A stretch of 64,000 bases of DNA. Origin: Selaginella moellendorffii. Its lineage: Eukaryota; Streptophyta; Lycopodiopsida; Selaginellales; Selaginellaceae. This document shows positions 8,786 through 18,406 of the stretch, piece after piece. The position numbers were made by a program, and so were the translations under genes. The stretch lies in the NCBI RefSeq assembly GCF_000143415.4, contig NW_003314324.1, positions 1,065,422 to 1,129,421 on the forward strand, in the 5' to 3' direction. The notes under the pieces were generated by a model. That model saw nothing but the letters and a program-made list of their open reading frames with translations. It ran no database searches and was not told the origin of the DNA. Every line of letters begins with the position of its first letter. Position 1 is the stretch's first letter.

Positions 8786-11617
8786 ATGGAGGACGAGGAG
8801 CGTCAAAACATGGAGCGCTTCAGCACGGAGGGCGATTTCGTGGATGGCGAGTGGATCGACGGTGAGTTCTACTACCGGAGCCGCCGGAAGAGGCGGGGGC
8901 AGACCAAGGAGGAGGCGCTCTACGGCTACCAGTCGTCAGGGTCGGATTCGGATGGAGGAGGAGGAGGAAGAAGGGGCAGGAAGAAGCGGCGGGGCGGGAT
9001 AATCGTCGAGGACAAGTCGAGCAAGCCCGTGAATTTCGTGTCGGCGAGCGTCCAGGACGTGGGCACTGAGAATCAGGCATCGTCGTCCTCTAGGAAAGAG
9101 ATGGAGGAAGAAGAAGAAGAAGAAGAAGTGCCTGGCGCCGGGCTGGGATTTCGAGCTAGTAGCCGGGATAGAGGAAGCGATGAGGGCGATGAGCGAGGTG
9201 GTGTTGGGCTTGGCTTTCAAAGGGGAGGGATTGGTTTCCAGGCTGATGGCGATGAGCCTGGTGGTGCTGGAACTGGTTTCCAGAGGGGAGGAATTGGTTT
9301 CCAGGCTAGCAACGAAGAGGGCGATGATCAGGCTAGGAACGAAGATGGAGTTGGAGGACGAGGTGGACTTGGTTTCCAGAGAGGAGGAATTGGTTTCCAG
9401 GCTAGAAGTGAAGATGGTGATGGACGAGGTGGCGTGGGGCTTGGTTTTCAAAGGGGAGGAATTGGCTTCCAGGCTAGAAACGTAGATGCCGATGGACGAG
9501 CTGGTGTGGGACTGGGTTTCCAAGGTAATGGGGCTGCGAGTGCCGGGGACGATGACGATGGCGATCTGGAGCTGCCGAGTGCTCTGGGAAAGAAGATCCA
9601 AGAGAAAGTCCGGCAGAAGACAAAGAAGAAACCCGGAGGCCCAGCTTCTAGTAGCTCTGTTAAGTATGTCTGGCAGAAGCACACCAGCGAATTTACCAAC
9701 AAGATGATGTCGAAGATGGGATTAACTGGTGGTACCGGCTTGGGAAAGAACTTGCAAGGCAGGGTGGCGGCGATTGAAGTGAAGTTGAGGCCCAAGAACA
9801 TGGGGATGGGATACAATGACTTTCAGGAGGTGACGACGGGTCGTGATGATCCAGCAGCAGCGACAGAAAGCGAAGAAGTGGCCCATAGGTCGAGAGCAAA
9901 CGAGCAGCTCTGGATGAAGAAGAACAAAAAGAAGGCAAAAACTTTCGTTTCAGCCGAGGAGCTCTTGTCACGGCAGCAGGGAAGAACAGTTGGCAAGGTT
10001 TTGGACATGACGGGGCCACAGGTGCGCGTTGTCACGGACATGAAGGACCTCAACGCCGAGAGAATGGTTGTCGAGGAGGACGACACTCCCATGCCAGAGC
10101 TCCAGCACAACTTGAAGCTCCTAGTGGATCTCGTTGCTTCGGACATCCAGCAGTACGACTCCAGGCTCAGGCACGACAAGCAAACCATCGCCATCCTTGA
10201 GAAGGACCGGGACCGGCTGCAGAAGGAGCTGGAGCTCCAGAGCAGGAGCCTCGAGGTGATGCACTCGATCACTTCCGCCATCGAAGGTGTCCAGCAAGAA
10301 GCTGCGTCGCGGAGGCTAACTCTAGACGGCCTGCTCAAAACCTTCGCCAAGCTCAAGGCCGAGTTCCCGGAGGAGTACAAGCTCTGGAACCTTTCAGCTC
10401 TGGCGCTGTCTCACGCAGCACCGAGGATCACCTCTCACTTCCAAGCATGGCAGCCGCTCCTCCAGCCGTCCCGAGGTGTCGACGTTCTCCTTCCGTGGAT
10501 GGAACTCCTCCAGGAGCAGGAGGAGGAGGCGATCTTCACCGAGGTGGACACTGCTCCGTATAGTCGCCTGGTGATGGAAACGGTGCTGCCGCATATCAAC
10601 CGTGCGGTGATCAACTGGGAAGCTCGAGAGCCGGAGCCGCTCCTCCGGGTGCTCGAGGTGTGGGAGAAGCTCCTCCCAGCGTCGGTGTTCCAGAGCGTGC
10701 TGGACAGCTGCGTGATGCCCAAGCTGCGAGCTCAGGTGGAGGCGTGGGATCCATTGCAGGACACGGTCCCGGTTCACCACTGGGTGCATCCCTGGCTGCC
10801 GCTCCTCGGCTCGAGGATGGACCCGGTGTGCGATACCATCCGGTGGAAGCTAAACAGCGTGCTGCAAGCCTGGGATCCCAGTGACGTCTCGGCGTACTTG
10901 ATGCTCTCGCCGTGGCACTCGGTGTTTGATGCGGCGAGCTGGGAGCAGCTCCTGGCACGGAACATCGTCCCGAAGCTAAAGGTGGCGCTCGAGCAGCTGG
11001 AGATCAACCCGGCACAGCAGCGGCTGGAGCCTTTCTCGTGGGTGATGGCCTGGGCTCCGGTGATGCCGCTTCGTCTCATGATCCGGATGCTGGAGGAGAA
11101 GTTCTTCCCGAAGTGGCACCACGCGCTGTTCGCATGGCTGGGATCCAACCCGGACTTCGACGAGGTGACGCAGTGGTACCAGGGGTGGAAGTCGGTGCTG
11201 CCGGCGGAGCTGCTGGCCAACGATCGCGTAAGGTGGCAGCTCAACGGGGCGCTGGAGATGATGAACCAGGCGGTGGAGGGGGCGCCGCTGGTGATGCGCG
11301 ACGCGGAGCAGTGGCAGCAGCAGTTTGTGGAGAAGAAGTTCGCGGCGGTGGCGGTGGCGGTGGCGGAGGCGGAGGCGGAGATGAGCTTGAAGGAGGTGGT
11401 GGAGAGCTTCGCGCAGGAGAAGGACGTCCAGTTCTTGCCAAAGCCGGGGCGGCTGCACCAGGGGCTCCAGGTTTATGGATTTGGATCGGTGAGTATCGCG
11501 GTGGACAATCACAAGCAGGCAGTCTTGGCTCAGGCTGGGCAGAAGTGGACGTCCGTGTCGCTGGAGCAGCTGCTCGAGATCCACCATGCTCGAAAGGGTG
11601 GCAAGTGGAACTCTTGA
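8786..11617 (+). CDS. STIPL1: G-patch splicing factor, STIP/TFIP11 (NTR1) family
   Basis: This single-exon gene encodes about 943 residues. TFIP11/STIP proteins bind the DEAH helicase DHX15/PRP43 through the G-patch and drive release of the intron-lariat spliceosome in the nucleus. In order: an acidic TIP_N region starting 'MEDEERQNMERFSTEGDF'; a long acidic and Gly-rich linker with a 'GLGFQRGGIGFQA' repeat (about residues 115-255); the G-patch around residues 305-350 ('MSKMGLTGGTGLGKNLQG', then 'GMGYNDF'); and a C-terminal GCFC-type helical region rich in Trp ('WEAREPEPLLRVLEVWEKLL'). The first ATG after the upstream stop is at 8786; TTG at 8780 is in frame but not a plausible start. The lack of introns contrasts with its neighbours and could reflect an old retrocopy origin. 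Confidence 0.93.
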   Translation: MEDEERQNMERFSTEGDFVDGEWIDGEFYYRSRRKRRGQTKEEALYGYQSSGSDSDGGGGGRRGRKKRRGGIIVEDKSSKPVNFVSASVQDVGTENQASSSSRKEMEEEEEEEEVPGAGLGFRASSRDRGSDEGDERGGVGLGFQRGGIGFQADGDEPGGAGTGFQRGGIGFQASNEEGDDQARNEDGVGGRGGLGFQRGGIGFQARSEDGDGRGGVGLGFQRGGIGFQARNVDADGRAGVGLGFQGNGAASAGDDDDGDLELPSALGKKIQEKVRQKTKKKPGGPASSSSVKYVWQKHTSEFTNKMMSKMGLTGGTGLGKNLQGRVAAIEVKLRPKNMGMGYNDFQEVTTGRDDPAAATESEEVAHRSRANEQLWMKKNKKKAKTFVSAEELLSRQQGRTVGKVLDMTGPQVRVVTDMKDLNAERMVVEEDDTPMPELQHNLKLLVDLVASDIQQYDSRLRHDKQTIAILEKDRDRLQKELELQSRSLEVMHSITSAIEGVQQEAASRRLTLDGLLKTFAKLKAEFPEEYKLWNLSALALSHAAPRITSHFQAWQPLLQPSRGVDVLLPWMELLQEQEEEAIFTEVDTAPYSRLVMETVLPHINRAVINWEAREPEPLLRVLEVWEKLLPASVFQSVLDSCVMPKLRAQVEAWDPLQDTVPVHHWVHPWLPLLGSRMDPVCDTIRWKLNSVLQAWDPSDVSAYLMLSPWHSVFDAASWEQLLARNIVPKLKVALEQLEINPAQQRLEPFSWVMAWAPVMPLRLMIRMLEEKFFPKWHHALFAWLGSNPDFDEVTQWYQGWKSVLPAELLANDRVRWQLNGALEMMNQAVEGAPLVMRDAEQWQQQFVEKKFAAVAVAVAEAEAEMSLKEVVESFAQEKDVQFLPKPGRLHQGLQVYGFGSVSIAVDNHKQAVLAQAGQKWTSVSLEQLLEIHHARKGGKWNS
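9130..9540 (+). repeat. In-frame Gly-Phe-Gln repeat in STIP
   Basis: The coding DNA repeats a module of 'GGVGLGFQRGGIGFQA' followed by an acidic spacer. There are about four complete modules plus partial ones at either side. At the DNA level the phrase 'ggaggaattggtttccaggct' or close variants recurs, so expansion was by local duplication. Confidence 0.9.
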
Positions 11618-11825
11618 GCGATTGACAAGATCGAAAGGTTTCGAAGAAGAGGTCGCAAGTTTTCGATGAAGAAGAGCTCTTGAGCGATTGACAAGATCGA
11701 AAGGTTTCGAAGAAGAGTGGGCGAAAAGATTTCGTAGAAGAGCTCTTGGGCGATTGACAAGATGGAAAGATTTCGAAGACGAAGCGCTCTTGAGCGAGCG
11801 ATTGACAAGATAAGAGCTCTTGGAA
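11600..11825. repeat. Tandem repeats just after the STIP stop codon
   Basis: About four degenerate copies of a unit containing 'gagcgattgacaagat' and 'tttcgaagaaga' lie in the presumed 3' UTR of the STIP gene. Spacing varies from about 35 to 65 bp. Confidence 0.85.
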
Positions 11826-11947
11826 AGTTTTCGATCGAAAGATTTTTTTTTAACTAAACTTTGACCTTTAACTTTGCCCTTGGATTAAATTAGACTTAAC
11901 TTAGGTCACCTAGGAGTGTTCTTCCTTTTCTCTCTGGCCCGGTGGCC

Positions 11948-14900
11948 ATGGCTGCCTCGCTCTCGCGGAATTCGTCCGGCCGGGCAGCAGCAGGATTATT
12001 GCCCTATCCGGCCAAGTTCCACGTCGCGGCGGCCTACGCGGGCTTCTCAGCTGACGACGACGACTACGAGAATGTGGCTCTTCCGCTCGGATCGCTCTTC
12101 ACGCCAGAGATGGCCCTGCTCTTGTATGGTCTCTATATGCAGGTATGGATCTTCGCCATGCTGGATCGGCTGCTAGATCGCTTGCCCTGGAAATATTTCG
12201 GTGTAATCCTCTGGAATTTTGGGATCCAGGCCACGGTCGGGCCGTGTACAGCTGCGAAGCCTCGGATGTGGAATACCCAGGAGCATTTCAAATGGAAGAG
12301 GTATAGCTTGAATTTGGAGAGAGTTGGGCTTTAACGTTTCCTTTAGTTGGAGCGAGTTTAAAGAGTTGCCATCAATTGAAGCTATGCGGCTCTTCGTTAG
12401 AACCTTGGAAGTAAGTGTTTCGATGTTTTTTCGGGAGTTTCCATCGATTTTCCTTTGCAGGAACAAGATCCAGACTGGTATTTCAAGTCGCAAGGGAGAG
12501 AAGTTGAGGCAATTGGCGAAATGGTAAGAATCTGTTTTTCGTTTTTGTGTTAGGAACTTTAACTCTGCTGCATTCTTTCAGCCTGTGCAAGACAATGATT
12601 TAGATCCAAGTCTTCAAGAGGAGGACATCCCCGCTGTAAACAATTCTCCTCCATCTCCCCCGCTGCCATCAGCAAATGGTGGGATTGGCACGGAGGTGAA
12701 AATGGAAGAAAACGATGTCGAGTGCTCCACTATTATGGAGATTGATGTTCGCAACGAATGGCTTTCACCTCTGGTATCTGGACGACGACCAGCAGCTCGC
12801 TATCAGGTTTGTCTTCATACGTGGGAAACTAGATCAAGAACGCTATAAACTTTTGTCTTTGCGCAGCATGCAGCAGCGGTTGTACACGATAAGATGTTCG
12901 TGATTGGAGGGAACCACAATGGCCGGTACTTGAACGATGTCCAGGTATGTAGATTTTCGCTCACTAATAACTGATGTTGCAATTTTCGTCATAGGTTCTC
13001 GATCTAAGAACGCTCACCTGGTCCAAAGTTGAACAAAAGCTCCCAACGTCTCCTTTGTCGTCGTCCATGCCTCCGATCCCTTCAAATCAGATTTTGTCAC
13101 CCTGTGCCGGTCATAGCCTGGTAATTTTTCTAGCTTTATACTTTCATCTTACATTCTTCCTGAGTGTTTTTCAGATTCGGAAGAACAGGATGCTGTTTGT
13201 TGTGGGTGGCCACTCGAAAAACTCCCCCGACTCTGTCTCAGGTTAATGTAATGCAGAGGAACTTTGAGATCCATCTCACTTCAGTGCTCTCTATCTCCAG
13301 TTCATGCTTTTGATACGGAGACTTTCACTTGGTCGCTTTTCCCAACGTATGGACAAGCTCCGGTACGTGTGACATACGGTATCACGAACCCAAGATTGAC
13401 CATTCGCTGTTTGTGGTGCTCAGATTGCGAGAAGGGGCCAGTCCGTTTCACTGATCGGATCCAACTTAGTCATGTTTGGTGGAGAAGACTCCAAAAGGCG
13501 TTTGCTCAATGACCTCAACATCTTTGATCTGGAAACAATGACATGGGAAGCTGTCGATGCTATGTAAGTCGTTTGGTCTTGCTTGTTTGTATCTTTTGTT
13601 ATATCCTTCACTTTCAGAGGACCGCCTCCATCTCCTCGTGCCGACCACGCTGCAGCGGTCTATGCTGGTCACTACCTATACATATTCGGGGGTGGCTCAC
13701 ATTCCAGCTGCTTCAGTGACTTGCATGTTTTGAACTTGAAAACGGTAGGCTTGATGCATTGCTCCTTTGAACTTATGGATTCGTGACTTCAGATGGAATG
13801 GTCCCGCAAAGAGACTGAGTATACACCCACGCCTCGTGCAGGCCATGCTGGCGCAACAGTTGGTGATTTGTGGTACATTGTTGGTGGAGGGGACAATAAA
13901 TCTGGTAAGTATATCGTCCATTTTATGTTTGTTTTGACTGTACCATGTCCTGTACCAGGGATTTCCGAAACGATTGTACTGAACATGAAAACGCTTGACT
14001 GGTCACTTGTAACTTCTGTGCCAGCACGGACGTATATCGCATGCGAGGTATGACATTTTGATTGTCCTTGCCGGCCTTTTGCCGATTCTATTCGTCATTT
14101 TCTGTCCTGCCTAGGGATTGAGTCTCGTCTCCGCGTGTTTGAATGGCGAAGAAACTTTAATAGCCTTTGGTGGCTACAACGGAAAATACAGCAATGAGGT
14201 TTGTTGTTTTTTTCTTTTTTTGAGACTGTGACTTGTATTGAGGTGGAAGCTTTCAGATGCATGTACTGAAGACGGGCATAAGCCAATCAAAGGCGTCTCC
14301 AGCTCCGAGTTTTGGTGGCAGCCATTTTACGGAGGTTGGAGAATCTGCGGACGTGCCCGAGAGCTCAATAATTTCGAAGGAACCAGTAGATCATCAGCCT
14401 ACGCCTACGGTATCTTGTTTTTACGCGTCTCCTCCCTGTTTGGTAATGTTATTTACTGTTTCTCTTTTCTTTCAAGGAGAATGGCGGCTACAACACTCCA
14501 AAGTTGCTGGAGCTTAAACGGGAGCTTGAGGTGGCTCTAGCGTCATGCCAAGACGAAAACAACAAGCTAAAGAGCGAGCTGTCGATCACTGCGAACGATC
14601 TCTCCATGGTTTTTCCTCGTTTTGTGCACGAAACGCTAGTTCTACAATTTCTCTTTACTGTGCAGGAGTTGCAGTCAGTTCGGGGCCAGTTCGTGGCCGA
14701 GCAAACGAGATGCTTCAAATTGGAGGTAAAGTGAGCCTGCAAGAGAAACCTGTCCCGTAACCTTGCATTTTCTTTCTCCAGGTCGAAGTCGCAGAGCTGA
14801 GGCAAAAGCTCCAGTCCATGGAGGCGTTGCAAAAGGAGGTGGATTTGCTACGACGGCAAAAGGCTGCCTCGGACCAAGTCGCGGCCCAGCTCGTCCAGCA

Positions 14901-14979
14901 GAAGCAAAACGCCTCTGGAGGTATGTGGTCGTGGCTCGCAGGGACTCCCGGCGAGGGAGGCAAAGTTTTAGATTCCTGA
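11948..14979 (+). CDS. Kelch-type acyl-CoA-binding protein (plant ACBP4/5 class)
   Basis: This cytosolic acyl-CoA ester carrier also has protein-binding kelch repeats. The ACB domain spans the first exons: 'LYGLYMQATVGPC', then 'KPRMWNTQEHFKWK', then 'SIEAMRLFVRTLEEQDPDW'. These join cleanly across introns at 12143-12229, after 12299, and after 12411. Several kelch repeats follow, each with a Gly pair, for example 'MFVIGGNHNGRYLND', 'LVMFGGEDSKRRLLNDL', 'YLYIFGGGSHSSCFSDL' and 'LIAFGGYNGKYSNEM'. The C-terminal third is a coiled coil ('LLELKRELEVALASCQDEN', 'VEVAELRQKLQSM') ending in 'MWSWLAGTPGEGGKVLDS'. There are more than ten short introns. Domain order is the same as Arabidopsis ACBP4 and ACBP5, and no damage was seen. 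Confidence 0.92.
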
Positions 14980-15969
14980 AAGAAAGCTTAGCTGCACGAA
15001 GGAGAGAAAACTTAAAAACCGTGACGATGAGAAGTGGAAAAAGAAGCTCGGCTTCGAGATTTTGTGGTAATGCGAGGTAATGGTTTTTTCCAAGCTCTAG
15101 ATCGTGTTAACTCGTTAGATTCCGGGCCGTTTTATAAAGATATTAATCGGTATTTTTTAGCGAAGCCATCGAACGCTGTGTAACATTGGCGGTACAGCAA
15201 ATAAATTTTCATTCCTTTCGTGCTGAGAAATGTCAAAACTAAAATATTAGATCAAATATATGCTAAGTTGATTATTACTTTTTTTAGTCCTATTATTGTT
15301 TTTATTATTATAATATTGGACCTTAAAGGTCCAAAAAATTAATAATTGGTTCTTATACGGCATCAAAGCCGTACACCATCGTTGGCCTCCATATAAAAAT
15401 TCCAAAGAGTGCAAGCTAGCGAGCCATTGAAAGGTGTGTATCATCCATCGCCCATGGAAAAGTGAAAAGAAACTCCTATCATTCCTTTGGATCTTTCGTG
15501 CTACAGCGAAGAACGCAAACTCTCTTGGCATGATCTTTGTCTCGTATCATTGGCTCTTCGGAGAATTTGCGATTAGTTTAAAGGTAAAAAGCTCTTTAGT
15601 GCCTTGCTTTTGGCAGTTGTGTGTTCGAATCTCACCCGATTTAAATATTTGGGCCACGTTTCGGTGATTTGGGCCACCGGCCGGTCGTCCGTACTGGCGA
15701 TTATAAAGCTCCCATGGCTATGGCGATCGTGAGGTTTCTGTCGTAATAAAGGAGACGCCGCGGCTGCGCCTTTTCCCTCGCGGTGGTAATGCGTCGCCTT
15801 TTCGGCGCTGTCAGCGCCTTGCGCGTGTTCTTGAAATAGCAGCGGCGATCGATCGATCGGGCATCGGCGGCATTGGTGAAGCGCGGAAGAATCCCTGGCG
15901 CGCCTGCATTTCGCGTTCTCGCATTGCTCGATCCTCCGGTGAGAGATTCTTGCGCGCGCGATCGATATT
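14980..15969. other. Intergenic region with AT-rich part and a B-box-like relic
   Basis: The region 15220-15420 is AT-rich. At about 15622 the phrase 'tgtgttcgaatctcac' resembles the B box of a tRNA gene, but no full cloverleaf can be formed around it. From about 15690 the DNA becomes GC-rich as the 5' leader of the next gene. I see no gene. Confidence 0.5.
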
Positions 15970-17192
15970 ATGGCCGCGGTGGAGAATGGCGGCGACGGCC
16001 GATTGCACAGCGCGGTGTTTGGCGGATGCGCGCCGTGTCGATTGCCGTGGAGGAGCCGCGTGCCAGCGGATCACTCCGGGAGCGTGCTCCAGCACTTGCG
16101 GCACCAGCAAGATTGCAGCACCAGCAGCGATTTCCCCAGCTCCAGATCGGTGTCGGCCGTCGCCAAGGTCTTCTCGGTCCAGAGGAGTCGATTGAAATTC
16201 GAGTCTGGCAAGAATCTCATCTTTCTATGTAAGTACTCATTTCCATTTCCTTGGCTTGCTGTGTAGTAGGGTTAAAATATGCTGTGTCCTTTCTTTCTTT
16301 ACAGACGAGCCCGGTAAGCAAGTCGCGAGCGCCGTGAAAATAAAGAATGTGAGTCGATCGCCTGTCGCATTTAAGGTACCTGGGCATCACACTTTTGCTC
16401 CTCTCTCTCGGCCGCTCACTCAAACGTTTTTCCCTGTTTGGTTTTTTCTCGCAGTTCCAGACGACAGCGCCCAAAAGCTGTTTCATGTGCCCCCCAAATG
16501 GCGTTATCATGCCCAACGAGACAATCGTCGCTAAAGGTAATAAGCCTTGATAGATTATACCATTTGGGAAAATCCAAAGTCTCTGAGCTATCGTGCTACA
16601 GTTGTAAAATATGTCGAGGTTCCCGAGGGGCCGCAGCAACAGCCAAGGAAGCTCAAAGACAAATTCCGGATTGTTAGTCTCAAAGTGAAGGAGGGAGTGG
16701 AGTACACCCCAGAACTGGTACGTTTTGTATGCATGTTTTACTGGCTGGCTAACCATCTGGATGTGAGAAGTTCGACGAGCAAAAGGATCTTGTGGCGGTG
16801 GAGAGAGTCTTGAGAGTGGTTTTCTTGGATCCGCAAACAGCATCACCGGTCTGTATCGATTTTATCTTAAGATTGTTTTTATCTCCAGCGACTCACCGTT
16901 TGTCTTGTCCTCTTTGAAATCAAGGCGGAGCTGGAGAAACAACAGAAGCGCTTGGCCGAGGCTGACGCTGCACAAGAGGCCCGAAAAAAGCCTCAAAATG
17001 ATCGATCTCATAAAGGAGGTGCTGTACAGGGATTTGTGATTGATGAATGGGTATGTAGCTTCCTTCGTCACATTATCGCTCACAAATTAGCTGTTCTTCT
17101 CTTCTCTTGTTTTTTTTTTTTTCGTTTTGTAGAAGGAGCGCCGCGAAAAGTATCTAGCTAAGCAGCAAGCCGAAGCTCAGGATTCCTACTAA
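15970..17192 (+). CDS. MSP-domain VAP-like protein without membrane anchor
   Basis: The major sperm protein (MSP) fold of VAP proteins binds FFAT peptides at ER contact sites. Exons join as about 15970-16229, 16305-16375, 16455-16534, then from 16601 onward, with acceptors ending in ag. Signatures are 'RLKFESGKNLIF', 'EPGKQVASAVKIKNVS', 'CFMCPPNGVIMPNETI' and 'VVFLDPQTASP'. A basic, Gln-rich coiled segment follows ('AELEKQQKRLAEADAAQEA'), and the protein ends 'EAQDSY' with no transmembrane helix. This matches the plant PapD-like subgroup of soluble VAP homologues rather than VAP27. The N-terminal leader of about 60 residues is Ser/His-rich and unlike other VAPs. The first ATG in the leader was chosen as start; a later start is possible. 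Confidence 0.85.
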
Positions 17193-17464
17193 AACTTAAA
17201 GGTCTGAACATCAACCTCTTCCTTTCGTCAAAGCCGAATCGGTTGCTCAAGTTTGTAGCAGTAGTGGGCTTGAGAGAGTTTTGAGTCGACTTTTCCTTTA
17301 CTACTGGGAGCAGCTTTGAAGCTAAGCCCAGAAGCAATGCGTCAGATCCCGAGAGGCGAGGAAACTGTGTCCAGCTAGCCTCTCAACATCATCTCCGCTT
17401 GCAAGTCAATGGGTGGTGGTTACTAGTGTTGTTTTCTATGGCCTGCTTATCTGTTGAAAGAGAG

Positions 17465-17505
<41 letters not shown>

Positions 17506-18406
17506 GGTCGTCTGGCTCCGCTAGTTGTCGCAGCAAACGAACGAACGTGGTCTCGAGATAAATCACAAAACAATGGGGGTGCGGATGTCCCTGTCGAAAG
17601 TGTCTCGTGTGTGGGTGTGAGATGAACGAGCTGAGTAATGCTCGATGCATGTTGTGTTTGTGGAGTTCTTTTTCTTAAGTTTCCATAGTTTCTCAGGGGC
17701 TAATAAGCGTTGTTTATGAAGTTTCATTTGTACGCGCTTGTGTGTTTGTGTTTTGATGTGTGTGCGTGTGGGTGTGGTGTTTGCAGGGATGATTTTCAAT
17801 TTCACATGGAAGTTACGCACACTTGGTGGTTAGCCTGTTGACGTCTGTTCACGCAAACGGAGACGCGAGGTCTGTTGACTTAACGGAGATTCTGGCGTTG
17901 CTGCAAGAATTCAGGTACATGGCATACGATTGAAAATCTGGGAGTGCGTATTTATAAATATTTCTGGTGTTGCTTATGTGTTGCTTATTTGCTTTGCTGT
18001 GGCGGATTTACCCGTATGTATGGCCGATTGATTGATTGATATGTCCAGAGTGGTAGGAGTTCTGGCGTGGGATTATAATTATCTATGCATTTTCTTTTAT
18101 ATCCAACAAGCATGGATATATATTTTGTATGCCCCTCCTACTCCCTCTTTCTTCTTCTCTCTCTCTCTCTTTCTCTCTCTCCTGGCCGTGTGTGCATGCC
18201 GCTTAGCTATTAGTAATCCAGATCCTGCGCTGCTTCCGGTGATGACGATGATGGCTGTGGCTGTGCTTGCGTGGTTTACAAAGCAGTGAAGTACTCATAA
18301 GACTTTATATTGTAGATCTGCGTCCAGGCCAGGAAAAGCAAGTTATTTGGGTTCTCGGTTCCGTGTCTTCTACACCGGCGGCAGGAGGTGTACATGTAGT
18401 CCAGGA
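17193..18406. other. Intergenic region with simple repeats
   Basis: This holds the 3' UTR of the VAP-like gene, a GA run (17457-17503), a GT-rich part (17730-17785) and a pyrimidine-rich part (18140-18185). The last bases form the leader of the HARE-HTH gene. I see no separate gene. Confidence 0.6.
17457..17503. repeat. GA dinucleotide microsatellite
   Basis: A run of about twenty ga units carries one interruption near its start. Confidence 0.95.

Noticed and set aside
8936-9682. Minus-strand Ser/Thr-rich frame inside the STIP gene
   Set aside because: It is the complement of the Gly/Phe/Gln repeat and has no independent coding features.
15590-15645. tRNA-like B box 'gttcgaatctc'
   Set aside because: The T stem has a mismatch, no acceptor stem can be paired and no proper A box is at the right distance. 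At most a tRNA or SINE relic.
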